Shown here one piece after another: positions 1-6,644 of a stretch of 10,035 bases of DNA (position 1 is its first letter; every line of letters begins with the position of its first letter). Below the pieces are notes generated by a model. The model made no database searches and had not been told where the DNA came from. It saw only the letters and a list, made by a program, of their open reading frames with translations. The position numbers and the translations under genes were made by a program. Source of the stretch: an uncultured Campylobacter sp. (GTDB taxonomy: Bacteria; Campylobacterota; Campylobacteria; Campylobacterales; Campylobacteraceae); NCBI RefSeq assembly GCF_938040115.1, contig NZ_CALHXD010000098.1:1-10035 (forward strand), written 5' to 3'.

Positions 1-10
1 AGTGGATTTT

Positions 11-33
11 TAGATGCGACTACGTCTTGCTAC
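11..33 (+). repeat. Left arm of 23-base imperfect inverted repeat
   Basis: This segment is the reverse complement of 203-225 with two mismatches in 23 bases. The arms enclose about 170 bases of decayed transposase sequence. The two following bases also match on the outer side. It is probably a short dispersed repeat or a scar of rearrangement. It is not a recognisable IS terminal repeat, because the right arm lies inside the transposase remnant. Confidence 0.75.
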
Positions 34-39
34 CTACAA

Positions 40-511
40 GATTTCTTATCATCTTTAGTAAAATATGATAGAAAGTTTTTGTATCTTTACTTCGCTATGC
101 TCTTAGCTGCAAGCAGAACACATTCCTTTAGATGAAGTAAGAAATTCTCTTTTTTAATACCTTTAAGATAATCTATGTTTATCATATCCCCGTCTGCTTA
201 CAGTAGCAAGACGAAGTCGTATCTAAATAGTTTTCCATACTGTTTATATGATTTTTGCCATTAGCGAATTCATTCTTTTAATGCTTTACTCTATAATGAG
301 CTTAGCTCCATAATCAACCAAGCCATCATAAGCCTTCCAGCAATCAGAATAGAGAGTAAAGCTATCAAGCTAGCTAGAAGCGCAAGCGCAAGATTGATTA
401 TTTAGTAAATTCCGCTATTTTTACAGCTTCTATGTCAGATAAAAAATGTTATAAAATTTCTCTAAAATTTATCTTAGAAATTCTTGAATGGATTATACAC
501 TTGGTTCTCAT
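40..511 (-). pseudogene. Decayed IS1595-family (ISXO2-like) transposase remnant
   Basis: No intact frame remains, but minus-strand pieces read as an IS1595/ISXO2-type DDE transposase in the correct order. From an ATG at 511-509 one frame gives MRTKCIIHSRISKINFREIL, a TAA (451-449), then HFLSDIEAVKIAEFTK and another TAA (400-398). This resembles the N-terminal region of these transposases. After a patch at about 361-397, another frame (360-301) gives FTLYSDCWKAYDGLVDYGAK, which holds a catalytic Asp in the family's SDCWKAY-type motif. A two-base slip follows, and 298-231 gives HYRVKH, a TAA, then KNEFANGKNHINSMENY, the region of the last acidic residue. After a second patch, 176-118 gives IDYLKGIKKENFLLHLKECV. 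The stretch that should separate the N-terminal part from the SDCW motif is missing, so there is an internal deletion. The element is certainly non-functional. The family call is by recognition and was not searched. The right end is guessed as the first plausible ATG, and the left end is indistinct. Confidence 0.85.
203..225 (-). repeat. Right arm of 23-base imperfect inverted repeat
   Basis: Partner of 11-33, in inverted orientation with two mismatches. It sits exactly where the transposase peptide breaks, after SMENY and before the IDYLKGIKKEN piece, so it appears to be inserted material. It contains its own small dyad, ACGA-AG-TCGT, at 211-220. Confidence 0.75.
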
Positions 512-595
512 GTTTTTCATGGCAACTTAATACTTCTTATATTTAAATTAAGTTCCGTTAAGTCTAATTTAATATTGTATATGGGTGATTGAGAG
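512..595. other. A+T-rich intergenic segment between the IS remnant and the PBP gene
   Basis: I see no gene here. An 8-base A/T-only dyad (543-550 with 565-572) lies downstream of the PBP stop. It is too weak and lacks a T-run, so it is not a convincing intrinsic terminator. The upstream end of the decayed insertion element should lie in this stretch, but I could not identify a terminal inverted repeat or target duplication. Confidence 0.5.
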
Positions 596-2443
596 TTAAT
601 TCTTTTTTTGCTTGCTTTTAGAATTTGAGTTTGTGGTTTTTTTCTCTGTATTTTCGGTTGGCGGCGCAGCTTGTTCCGGCGCGGTCAAATTTTTATCGGG
701 TTTTAAAAATCCCTCTTCGACCATCAGCTCTACGGCCGCTCTAAACGTCGGTAGCGCGCTCTGTGCGCCGAAATAATAATACGGTTTCTTTGGCTCTCTG
801 GCTAAAACACCTATCGTATAGCTATTGCCCTGTGAGTCGTTGACGAATCCGAAAAACGAGCCGTTATAGGTATTTGCGTAGCCACCGGTCGTGGCGATGT
901 GTGCGGTACCTGTTTTACCGCCGATTTCTAGGCCTTCTACCTTCGCTCTTTTGCCGGTGCCGATCTCGACGGTTTTTATCAGGATGCGCTTCATCCTTTC
1001 GGCCGCTTCTTGACTTATGGCTTCGACCGGTTTTGGGTCGTTTACGACGAAAAATTTGCCGTCTTTATAGAGCGAGTCCACGACCTTTGGCGTCACCATT
1101 ACGCCTTTGTTATTAAATACGTTATACGCCTTTAAAAGCTGGATAAAAGTCGCTTGCAAGCCGTATCCGTAGCTGATCGTAGCTTTGTAAATTTGCGAAT
1201 TTAGCTTGGCTACGGGCGGCATATTTCCGACCTGCTCGTATGGCATATCGATGCCGGTTTTTTGTGTGAAGCCGAAATTTAAAAGCCCTGAGTAAATTTG
1301 AGAACCGTCTAGGCGCTGGGCGATTTGTATCATGCCGATATTTGAGCTGTATACAATGATATCCTCAGCCGTGAGAAATGGCTCTGGGTGCGTGTCTTTT
1401 ATTGTGCGTTTGCCCAGCTGGTAGACGCCGTTGTAGGTGTTTATCCGCTCGAGCGGATTGATTTTGTCGTTTGCTAAAAGAAGGGCGAAAATAAACGGTT
1501 TAAATACCGAACCGACCTCGTATGCATACTCGGTTGCTGAGGAGTTTAGTGACTTGTAGTCTTGTTTTCTGATGTTTGAGGGGCTATATCTAGAGGTGCT
1601 GGCAAGCGCTAGTAGGCCGCCTGTTTTTGAGTCCATTATGCCTACGATTATCTCTTTTGCGTTTAGAAATTCTTTCTTTTCGTCGATGATCTGCTCTAGT
1701 CTGGTTTGCAGTTTAAGCGAGGCGTTTAAGATGATATCGTATCCGTCCACGCGGTTAGCCAAATTTGAATCGCTCGTAAGAATGATGTTGTTTCCGATAT
1801 CTTTTGGGCCTAGCAGTTTTGCGTCTTGGATCGAGGAGATGTAGTATTCGTAGGCTTTTTCTACGCCTTTTACGCCCTCGGTTTTAGTGATACCGTCTTT
1901 TTCGACCTTTTTTACGTAGCCTATCATCGGAGTGAGCGCGTCGGCGGCGACGTATTGCCTGCTTTCGCCGCTTTCTACTATGCTCATATTACGCAGTATT
2001 GCAGCACCGGTATTTGGGTCTTCGTAGGGGATAAAGATTTTTTTTCTATACAGCTTTTTTGATAGCTCCTGTAGATACGCCGCGCCCTTGGCGTCGATCT
2101 TATAGGATAGCGTAACGGCGCCTTTTTGGCTGTTAATGATTTTAGTTACGCGCTTGATATCGTCGCCGCTATATATACAGTAAAGTTTGATAAATAGATC
2201 TTTTTTATCGGGGTCGATGTTTCTAGTATCTACCATCACTTTGTAGAGCTTTTGGCTGCCGGTTATACTAAAGCCGTCTTTTGTTATTATGTTGCCGCGT
2301 AGGGCCGTGTTTATGTCGCTAGTTTCTAGTTTTGGCAGTCGTCTTTCTATATTTGCTCGGTAAAAGATAACTGCCAAAAATATGCAGATAAAAAACAGAA
2401 TAAACGCAAATAAAGCGATTGTTTTTGATTTTCGCTGATTCAA
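596..2443 (-). CDS. ftsI: Class B penicillin-binding protein, FtsI/PBP3 type (pbpB)
   Basis: Peptidoglycan DD-transpeptidase of 615 residues, anchored in the inner membrane with its catalytic domain in the periplasm. The class suggests septal cross-linking during division. A short basic N-terminus precedes one membrane helix (about 8-28). The class B non-catalytic domain starts with an RGNIITKDG motif (49-57). The transpeptidase domain carries all three catalytic motifs: SVFK with the nucleophile Ser312, SSN at 366-368, and KTGT at 510-513. The tail from about 586 is low-complexity and rich in Lys, Asn, Thr and Pro. No PASTA domain is seen. The start is TTG. The in-frame codons upstream are ACC and then the TAA of fliE, and no ATG occurs before Met70, so TTG is the only sensible choice. 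No strong ribosome binding site is visible, so translation is probably coupled to fliE. In C. jejuni a penicillin-binding protein gene also follows fliE. An elongation PBP2 role is less likely but not excluded. Confidence 0.93.
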   Translation of the reverse strand: MNQRKSKTIALFAFILFFICIFLAVIFYRANIERRLPKLETSDINTALRGNIITKDGFSITGSQKLYKVMVDTRNIDPDKKDLFIKLYCIYSGDDIKRVTKIINSQKGAVTLSYKIDAKGAAYLQELSKKLYRKKIFIPYEDPNTGAAILRNMSIVESGESRQYVAADALTPMIGYVKKVEKDGITKTEGVKGVEKAYEYYISSIQDAKLLGPKDIGNNIILTSDSNLANRVDGYDIILNASLKLQTRLEQIIDEKKEFLNAKEIIVGIMDSKTGGLLALASTSRYSPSNIRKQDYKSLNSSATEYAYEVGSVFKPFIFALLLANDKINPLERINTYNGVYQLGKRTIKDTHPEPFLTAEDIIVYSSNIGMIQIAQRLDGSQIYSGLLNFGFTQKTGIDMPYEQVGNMPPVAKLNSQIYKATISYGYGLQATFIQLLKAYNVFNNKGVMVTPKVVDSLYKDGKFFVVNDPKPVEAISQEAAERMKRILIKTVEIGTGKRAKVEGLEIGGKTGTAHIATTGGYANTYNGSFFGFVNDSQGNSYTIGVLAREPKKPYYYFGAQSALPTFRAAVELMVEEGFLKPDKNLTAPEQAAPPTENTEKKTTNSNSKSKQKKN

Positions 2444-2446
2444 GGT

Positions 2447-2749
2447 TTAAATTTGCGTTCTTGAGATTTCTTTGTATGCGCTTAGGGCCTTATTTCGGAT
2501 CTCTAGCATGAGTTTCATCGACGTGTCAGCCTTGCCGATGGCGATGGCTGCTTGATGTAGATCTTTTACCTCACCAGTGGCTAGATCGGCGATGGCTTTA
2601 TCTGCGTTGATTTGTATCTCGTTTAGCTCTTTTAGCGAACTATCTAGCACGTCGCCGAAATTTAACTCACCTTTTTGATTTTGCAGAGTCTTTGCTTCTT
2701 TTTTTTCAAACGGTGAAGCGACCGAGCCGATTTTATCTATATTTGTCAT
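2447..2749 (-). CDS. fliE: Flagellar hook-basal body protein FliE
   Basis: Small flagellar protein of 100 residues, the usual length, that joins the MS ring to the proximal rod and is exported by the flagellar type III system. The conserved C-terminal half is clear: GEVKDLHQAAIAIGKADTSM (59-78) followed by KLMLEIRNKALSAYKEISR (79-97), the typical FliE pattern of DLHQ, KA-S-LM, RNK and AY-EI. The N-terminus is poorly conserved, as in the family, and there is no Sec signal. The ATG has an AAGG ribosome binding site about nine bases upstream, and that site overlaps the end of flgC. The spacing to flgC is five bases. It is the third gene of the sigma-54-driven flgB-flgC-fliE unit. The stop is followed after three bases by the TTG of the PBP gene in the same frame. 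Confidence 0.95.
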   Translation of the reverse strand: MTNIDKIGSVASPFEKKEAKTLQNQKGELNFGDVLDSSLKELNEIQINADKAIADLATGEVKDLHQAAIAIGKADTSMKLMLEIRNKALSAYKEISRTQI

Positions 2750-2754
2750 AAAAT

Positions 2755-3252
2755 TTAACCTTGTAATAATTCTAATGCGCTTTGAGCGATCGTTTTAGCC
2801 GACTGAAATGCCGAAACGTTTGCCTGATAGGCGCGCGTGGCTTCGATCAAATCCGCCATTTCGATGACGGGATTGATATTTGGGTACGCTACGTAGCCCC
2901 TCGCGTCGGCGTCTGGGTGAGACGGATCGTATTTTAGCTTAAAATCCTTATCGTCGCGCACTATCTTGTCAACTACGACGCTCATTATAGCAGGTTTTGC
3001 GTCTTTTGTATAGAATTTATCGTCTAGCGGATTTTCGTATTCGAGCAAGTTGTGTTTTTTCGCCACTTCGTCGTTTAGCACGCTATCAAAATCAACCGCC
3101 TTAAATATCACCTCGCGGCGTCTATACGGGCCGCCTTCCGCCGTTCGCACGGTGTTTGCGTTGGCGATATTGGAGCTAATGACGTTCATCCTAAAGCGCT
3201 GGGCGCTTAGTCCGTATCCGCTGATGTCAAAGTCGCTTAAATAATTGCTCAT
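2755..3252 (-). CDS. flgC: Flagellar proximal rod protein FlgC
   Basis: Rod subunit of 165 residues, exported through the flagellar type III apparatus and assembled in the periplasmic rod. The N-terminal rod domain has the signature NIANANTVRTAEGGPYRRR (28-46), and the C-terminal helix reads ADLIEATRAYQANVSAFQSA (about 132-151), ending in ALELL. Both are standard for FlgC and for the rod/hook axial family. The length is normal. The ATG is preceded by AAGGAT at suitable spacing. It lies nine bases after flgB and five before fliE, so the three form one transcript. Nothing is truncated or unusual. Confidence 0.96.
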   Translation of the reverse strand: MSNYLSDFDISGYGLSAQRFRMNVISSNIANANTVRTAEGGPYRRREVIFKAVDFDSVLNDEVAKKHNLLEYENPLDDKFYTKDAKPAIMSVVVDKIVRDDKDFKLKYDPSHPDADARGYVAYPNINPVIEMADLIEATRAYQANVSAFQSAKTIAQSALELLQG

Positions 3253-3261
3253 AATCTATCC

Positions 3262-3699
3262 TTAAATTTTGCTGCTAGCGTCGATCACGTTTTTAAATAT
3301 CTGGCCGCTTTGCCTCATGGCTCTATCTAGCGCAGTTACCATTATCGCGTTTTTGCTTAGCTCTGTCGTCTCGACATCTAGATCGACGGTGTTTGCGTCG
3401 TTTCGCGCCATGTGTCCGTCTCGTAAAAATATTGTCGCTCCGTTTGACGCCGGAAAATCCACGCGAGGAAAGTGCGCGTCGTCCGTTTGCGCGAGTTTTA
3501 AAATTTTATTTTCGTCTTTGCCGTAGATTTCTTGCGCCGTTTGCGATAAAGCCGCTTCAAACGCGATGTCGCGGGCTTTGTAAAAAGGCGTGTCGATGTT
3601 TGCTATGTTGCTAGAAATCATCTGCTGGCGTAAATTTCTGCTTGCCAGCGCGCTTTCTACGAGCGGTTTTGATTTTGAGGTTTGGATGCCTGCGAACAT
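3262..3699 (-). CDS. flgB: Flagellar proximal rod protein FlgB
   Basis: Rod subunit of 145 residues, assembled at the base of the flagellar rod with FlgC, FlgF and FliE. It carries the axial-family N-terminal motif SSNIANIDTPFYKA (29-42) and the C-terminal helix ELSKNAIMVTALDRAMRQSG. The frame stays open to 3780. I chose the ATG at 3697-3699 because an AAGG sits seven bases upstream (3707-3710), the resulting length fits the family, and the longer form would overlap both the end of aat and the sigma-54 promoter. It is the first gene of the flgB-flgC-fliE-PBP unit and begins about 27 bases after the predicted transcription start. Regulation by RpoN, normally with the FlgS/FlgR two-component system in Campylobacter, is inferred from the promoter. 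Confidence 0.95.
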   Translation of the reverse strand: MFAGIQTSKSKPLVESALASRNLRQQMISSNIANIDTPFYKARDIAFEAALSQTAQEIYGKDENKILKLAQTDDAHFPRVDFPASNGATIFLRDGHMARNDANTVDLDVETTELSKNAIMVTALDRAMRQSGQIFKNVIDASSKI

Positions 3700-3736
3700 T
3701 TTCCTGCCTTTTTCTCTAAATTTTACGAGATAATAA

Positions 3737-3751
3737 GCAAAAGACGTTCCA
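3737..3751 (-). promoter_or_regulatory. Sigma-54 (RpoN) promoter for flgB-flgC-fliE
   Basis: The minus strand reads TGGAACGTCTTTTGC followed by TTA. The invariant GG (-24) and GC (-12) are separated by exactly ten bases. The match to TGGCACG-N4-TTGCW has one difference (A for C), and this TTTGGAACG-N4-TTGCTT form is the one known at Campylobacter flagellar genes. The upstream end is three bases from the aat stop codon (3755-3757). The transcript should begin near 3726, leaving a leader of about 27 bases that includes the flgB ribosome binding site. Confidence 0.93.
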
Positions 3752-3754
3752 AAT

Positions 3755-4414
3755 TTAGAGTAAATTTTTAAATTCGCCAAAGCCGCTAGGCTGATTTTTT
3801 AGTTCGTTAAATTTGGCTAAAAACTCGCTTCGTCTCATCGCTTTTGCGCCCATAAATTTTAGGTGTTCGTTCACAACCTGGCAGTCGATGAGAAAATCAA
3901 ACGGCTCTAAAGCGCGGCAAAGCGCGATGAGAGCAACCTTTGACGCGCCTGTTTTTAGGCTGATTATACTTTCGCCGCAAAAGACTTTACCGAAAATTTG
4001 CCCGTAAAGTCCGCCTGCTAGTTCTCCGTCATCATACACCTCTACGCTATGCGAGATACCTAGACGGTGCAAATTTAGGTAGGCGCGTACGATGTTTTCC
4101 GATAGCCACGTTGGTTCGCGTTTTTCGCGCTCGCTTTTGCAGATTTTTAGAAAATTTTCAAAGTCGTAGTCAAACCGTACTTCAAATTTTTTAAGCGCGG
4201 ATTTTATGCTTTGTTGTACGCGCACTTCGCTTGGAGCTAGCACTGCGCGCGGATCGGGCGACCACCAGTATATGGGCTCGCCGGGTAAAAACCACGGGAA
4301 AATGCCTTTGTCGTAAGCTTGCAAAAGAGCATCAGCGCTTAGATCGCCGCCGACGGCTAAAGGCGAGTTTGCGGGGGCGTTTGCGGGGTCTGGGAAGTTA
4401 TAAATTTTTTCCAA
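3755..4414 (-). CDS. aat: Leucyl/phenylalanyl-tRNA-protein transferase
   Basis: Cytoplasmic aminoacyl-transferase of 219 residues. It moves Leu or Phe from tRNA to proteins with basic N-termini, creating N-degrons for ClpS/ClpA/ClpP. Family blocks are all present: GIFPWFLPGEPIYWWSPDPR (37-56), the central DGELAGGLYGQIFGKVFCGE (129-148), SIISLKTGASKVAL (149-162) and FLIDCQVVNEHLKFMGA (174-190). The start is TTG at 4412-4414. Reading back in frame, no other usual start occurs before the TAA of clpA (4433-4435), and no Met follows until residue 188. A GGGG about seven bases upstream may serve as ribosome binding site. It lies 18 bases after clpA, which fits shared work in the N-degron pathway. 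The sigma-54 promoter for flgB begins right after its stop. Confidence 0.95.
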   Translation of the reverse strand: MEKIYNFPDPANAPANSPLAVGGDLSADALLQAYDKGIFPWFLPGEPIYWWSPDPRAVLAPSEVRVQQSIKSALKKFEVRFDYDFENFLKICKSEREKREPTWLSENIVRAYLNLHRLGISHSVEVYDDGELAGGLYGQIFGKVFCGESIISLKTGASKVALIALCRALEPFDFLIDCQVVNEHLKFMGAKAMRRSEFLAKFNELKNQPSGFGEFKNLL

Positions 4415-4432
4415 ATTCGACCCCGCGACCGC

Positions 4433-6598
4433 TTATTTTGTGGCTTCAAATTTAAACGCCAGCTCGCCGTTTTTTAGCGCGATATTTGCTACGCCGCCGT
4501 TTTTTAGTGCGCCGAAAAGTATCTCGTCGCTAAGCTTAGTCGAGATCTCGTCTTGAACTAGGCGTTTTAGATTTCGCGCGCCAAATTCCTTGCTATAGCC
4601 CTTTTGCCAGAGGTATTTTTTGGCTTCGGCGGAGGCTTTTATGACGACTTTTTTCTCGGCGAGGCTTGAGTTTATCTCGTTAATTATCTTTTGCGCGATG
4701 AGGCTTAGCGCGTCCTCGCTAAGGTCGTTAAAATGCACGATTTTATCGATGCGGTTGCGAAACTCGGGGCTAAAAAATCCCTTTACCGCGGAGTCCGCTT
4801 TACCGCTTTCGTCTTTGCTAAAGCCCAGCGTCGGAGCCTCTTTTGAGCCCAAATTTGAGCTCATTATGATGACGGCGTTGCGAAAATCGCTCTTTGCGCC
4901 CGTGTTATCGGTGAGGCTAGCGCCGTCAAAAATTTGCAAAAATACGTTTATCATCTCGTCGCTGGCCTTTTCAATCTCGTCAAACAAAATCACGCTATAA
5001 GGGTGTTTTTTAACGGCGTTTGTGAGTATGCCGCCCTCTTCAAACCCGACATATCCTGGAGGCGCGCCGATGAGTCGCGATACGCTATGTTTTTCCATGT
5101 ATTCGCTCATGTCAAATCGCTCGAAGTGCACGCCCAAATTTCGCGCTAGAGCCGCGCTTAGCTCGCTTTTGCCCACGCCGCTTGATCCAGTAAATAAAAA
5201 CACACCGACTGGCGCGTTTGGTTGCTTTAGCCCCGCATAAGAGCGTTTGATCGCCGCTACTAGCGTATCTACGGCCTCATCTTGGCCGAAAATTTCGGAC
5301 TTCAGTCTTTGGGCTAGATTTTTCAAATTTGCCGCGGCGTCCGATTTTAGATTGGTATCGGGGATATTTGCCATCTTGCTCAAAACCGCGCTTAGATCGG
5401 AGATTTTTACGGTTTTGCTTCTGTTTTGTAGGGCTAAGGCCGCGCCGACCTCGTCGATGAGATCGATGGCGCTATCTGGCAAAAATCGATCGTTTAGGTA
5501 TTTTTTGGCTAGCTCTACGCTTTTAGTTAAAATTTCGTCGCTAAATTTGACTCTGTGAAAGCTCTCGTATTTAGCGCGAAGCCCTTTTAGGATCTCGACG
5601 CTCTCGTCCGCGCTCGGCTCTACGACGTCGATTTTAGCAAATCGGCGCGAGAGGGCTTTTTCTTTTTCAAAAAAGCTGCGATACTCCGCGTACGTCGTTG
5701 CTCCGATGCAGCGAAGCGAGCCGTTTGCGAGAGCCGGTTTTAGTAAATTTGACATATCAAGCCCGCCGCCGTTTGTAGCTCCCGCGCCCACGATAGTGTG
5801 GATCTCATCGATAAAGACTATCGCGCCCTCCTGCTCAGCCACCTCGTCCATCACGTCTTTTAGGCGCTTTTCAAAGTCGCCGCGGTATTTCGTGCCAGCT
5901 ATCATCGCGCCGATGTCTAGTGCGAAAATTTGCGCCTGTTTTAGCCTCTGCGGCACTTCGCCGTTTGCTATTTTTAGCGCGAGCCCCTCGACTACGGCGG
6001 TTTTGCCCACACCCGCTTCGCCCACTAGGATTGGATTATTTTTCTTACGGCGGCTTAGCGTTTGCATTAGCCTTGCTAGCTCGTTTTCTCGCCCTATGAT
6101 CGGATCTATTTTACCCTCGGCGGCTAGTTTGGTTAAATTTGACGAGTATTTGGCTAGGTTTTGGAAGTTTTTAGCGCGAGTCTGCTTGTCGTCTTTTGTT
6201 GATTGCTTGATCTTTTGCGGATCGACGTCGTAAAATTCTAAAATTTTAGCCCCGTACGTGTCGCCTCTGGCCGCGATTTTAAATAGCAAGTCCCTAATGC
6301 CGACGTTTTTATCTTTTAGTTCAGCGTTTAGCTCTTTAAAAATTTGCTCCAAAAGCACCGTCATACGCGGCTGTTTGTGGTGCGGCACCTGCTCGTTGGT
6401 TTGCAAAAGATAGTTTTTTAGATCGCTTTTTAGTCCCTCGACGTCGGTGAGTCCGGCCTCTACTAGGATATCTCTAGTCTCTTCGTTTAAATTTACCAGC
6501 ACGAAAAGTACGTGCTCGCTGGTTAGGTACTCGTGAAAATTCGAGTAGGCAAACTGCCCGGCCTTTTCCAAAAGATAGCTTAAATCCGAGTCAAACAT
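4433..6598 (-). CDS. clpA: ATP-dependent Clp protease ATP-binding subunit ClpA
   Basis: Hexameric AAA+ unfoldase of 721 residues that feeds substrates into ClpP, including those delivered by ClpS. It has an N-terminal Clp domain (1-140) and two AAA+ modules. The first has Walker A GEAGVGKT (193-200), pore loop KYRG (237-240) and Walker B IVFIDE (260-265). The second has GSSGVGKS (471-478), pore loop GYVG (515-518), Walker B VILFDE (536-541) and sensor 2 GARNLKR (673-679). LGF at 591-593 sits where the ClpP-docking IGL/IGF tripeptide is expected. There is no long ClpB-type middle domain. The frame is open to 6628. Two adjacent ATGs follow an AGGAGG (6604-6609): the second, at 6598, has a five-base spacer and the first only two, so I chose the second. 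clpS lies 46 bases upstream. Confidence 0.96.
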   Translation of the reverse strand: MFDSDLSYLLEKAGQFAYSNFHEYLTSEHVLFVLVNLNEETRDILVEAGLTDVEGLKSDLKNYLLQTNEQVPHHKQPRMTVLLEQIFKELNAELKDKNVGIRDLLFKIAARGDTYGAKILEFYDVDPQKIKQSTKDDKQTRAKNFQNLAKYSSNLTKLAAEGKIDPIIGRENELARLMQTLSRRKKNNPILVGEAGVGKTAVVEGLALKIANGEVPQRLKQAQIFALDIGAMIAGTKYRGDFEKRLKDVMDEVAEQEGAIVFIDEIHTIVGAGATNGGGLDMSNLLKPALANGSLRCIGATTYAEYRSFFEKEKALSRRFAKIDVVEPSADESVEILKGLRAKYESFHRVKFSDEILTKSVELAKKYLNDRFLPDSAIDLIDEVGAALALQNRSKTVKISDLSAVLSKMANIPDTNLKSDAAANLKNLAQRLKSEIFGQDEAVDTLVAAIKRSYAGLKQPNAPVGVFLFTGSSGVGKSELSAALARNLGVHFERFDMSEYMEKHSVSRLIGAPPGYVGFEEGGILTNAVKKHPYSVILFDEIEKASDEMINVFLQIFDGASLTDNTGAKSDFRNAVIIMSSNLGSKEAPTLGFSKDESGKADSAVKGFFSPEFRNRIDKIVHFNDLSEDALSLIAQKIINEINSSLAEKKVVIKASAEAKKYLWQKGYSKEFGARNLKRLVQDEISTKLSDEILFGALKNGGVANIALKNGELAFKFEATK

Positions 6599-6603
6599 CA
6601 TTT

Positions 6604-6609
6604 CCTCCT
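6604..6609 (-). promoter_or_regulatory. Strong Shine-Dalgarno of clpA (decides start)
   Basis: AGGAGG on the minus strand lies two bases before the first of two tandem ATG codons and five before the second. This favours the second ATG (6596-6598). It is the strongest ribosome binding site in the window; most others are only AAGG. Confidence 0.8.
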
Positions 6610-6612
6610 CTT

Positions 6613-6641
6613 TGCGCCTTTTGCGCACCCGTTTTTGCGGG
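6613..6641 (-). other. Two small tandem hairpins in the clpS-clpA gap
   Basis: The 46-base gap holds two adjacent dyads. The one nearer clpS is CCCG/CGGG (6628-6631 with 6638-6641, six-base loop). The one nearer clpA is TGCGC/GCGCA (6613-6617 with 6623-6627, five-base loop). They directly precede the clpA Shine-Dalgarno. Neither is followed by a run of U, so an intrinsic terminator is unlikely. An effect on mRNA stability or translation is possible but not shown. Confidence 0.5.
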
Positions 6642-6644
6642 CTA

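Noticed and set aside
361..397. Tandem GCGCAA units as a CRISPR or satellite array
   Set aside because: There are only about two units, without spacers or further copies.
543..572. 8-base inverted repeat after the PBP stop as a terminator
   Set aside because: The stem is only A/T and no T-run follows it on the minus strand, so it lacks the features of an intrinsic terminator.
3700..3726. CsrA binding site in the flgB leader (a CAGGA near the start)
   Set aside because: Only one GGA is present and it is explained by the ribosome binding site; CsrA sites normally have paired GGA motifs.
3262..3780. 172-residue form of FlgB
   Set aside because: The extra 27 residues have no family counterpart, overlap the aat end and run through the sigma-54 promoter; the later ATG has a good ribosome binding site.
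5706..6233. 175-codon plus-strand open frame
   Set aside because: It lies wholly antisense inside clpA, has no recognisable domain, and is a shadow of the clpA codon pattern.
4433..6628. 731-residue form of ClpA starting MRKRRKEEE
   Set aside because: The strong AGGAGG lies downstream of that ATG and points to the tandem ATGs at 6596-6601; the extra residues simply translate the Shine-Dalgarno region.
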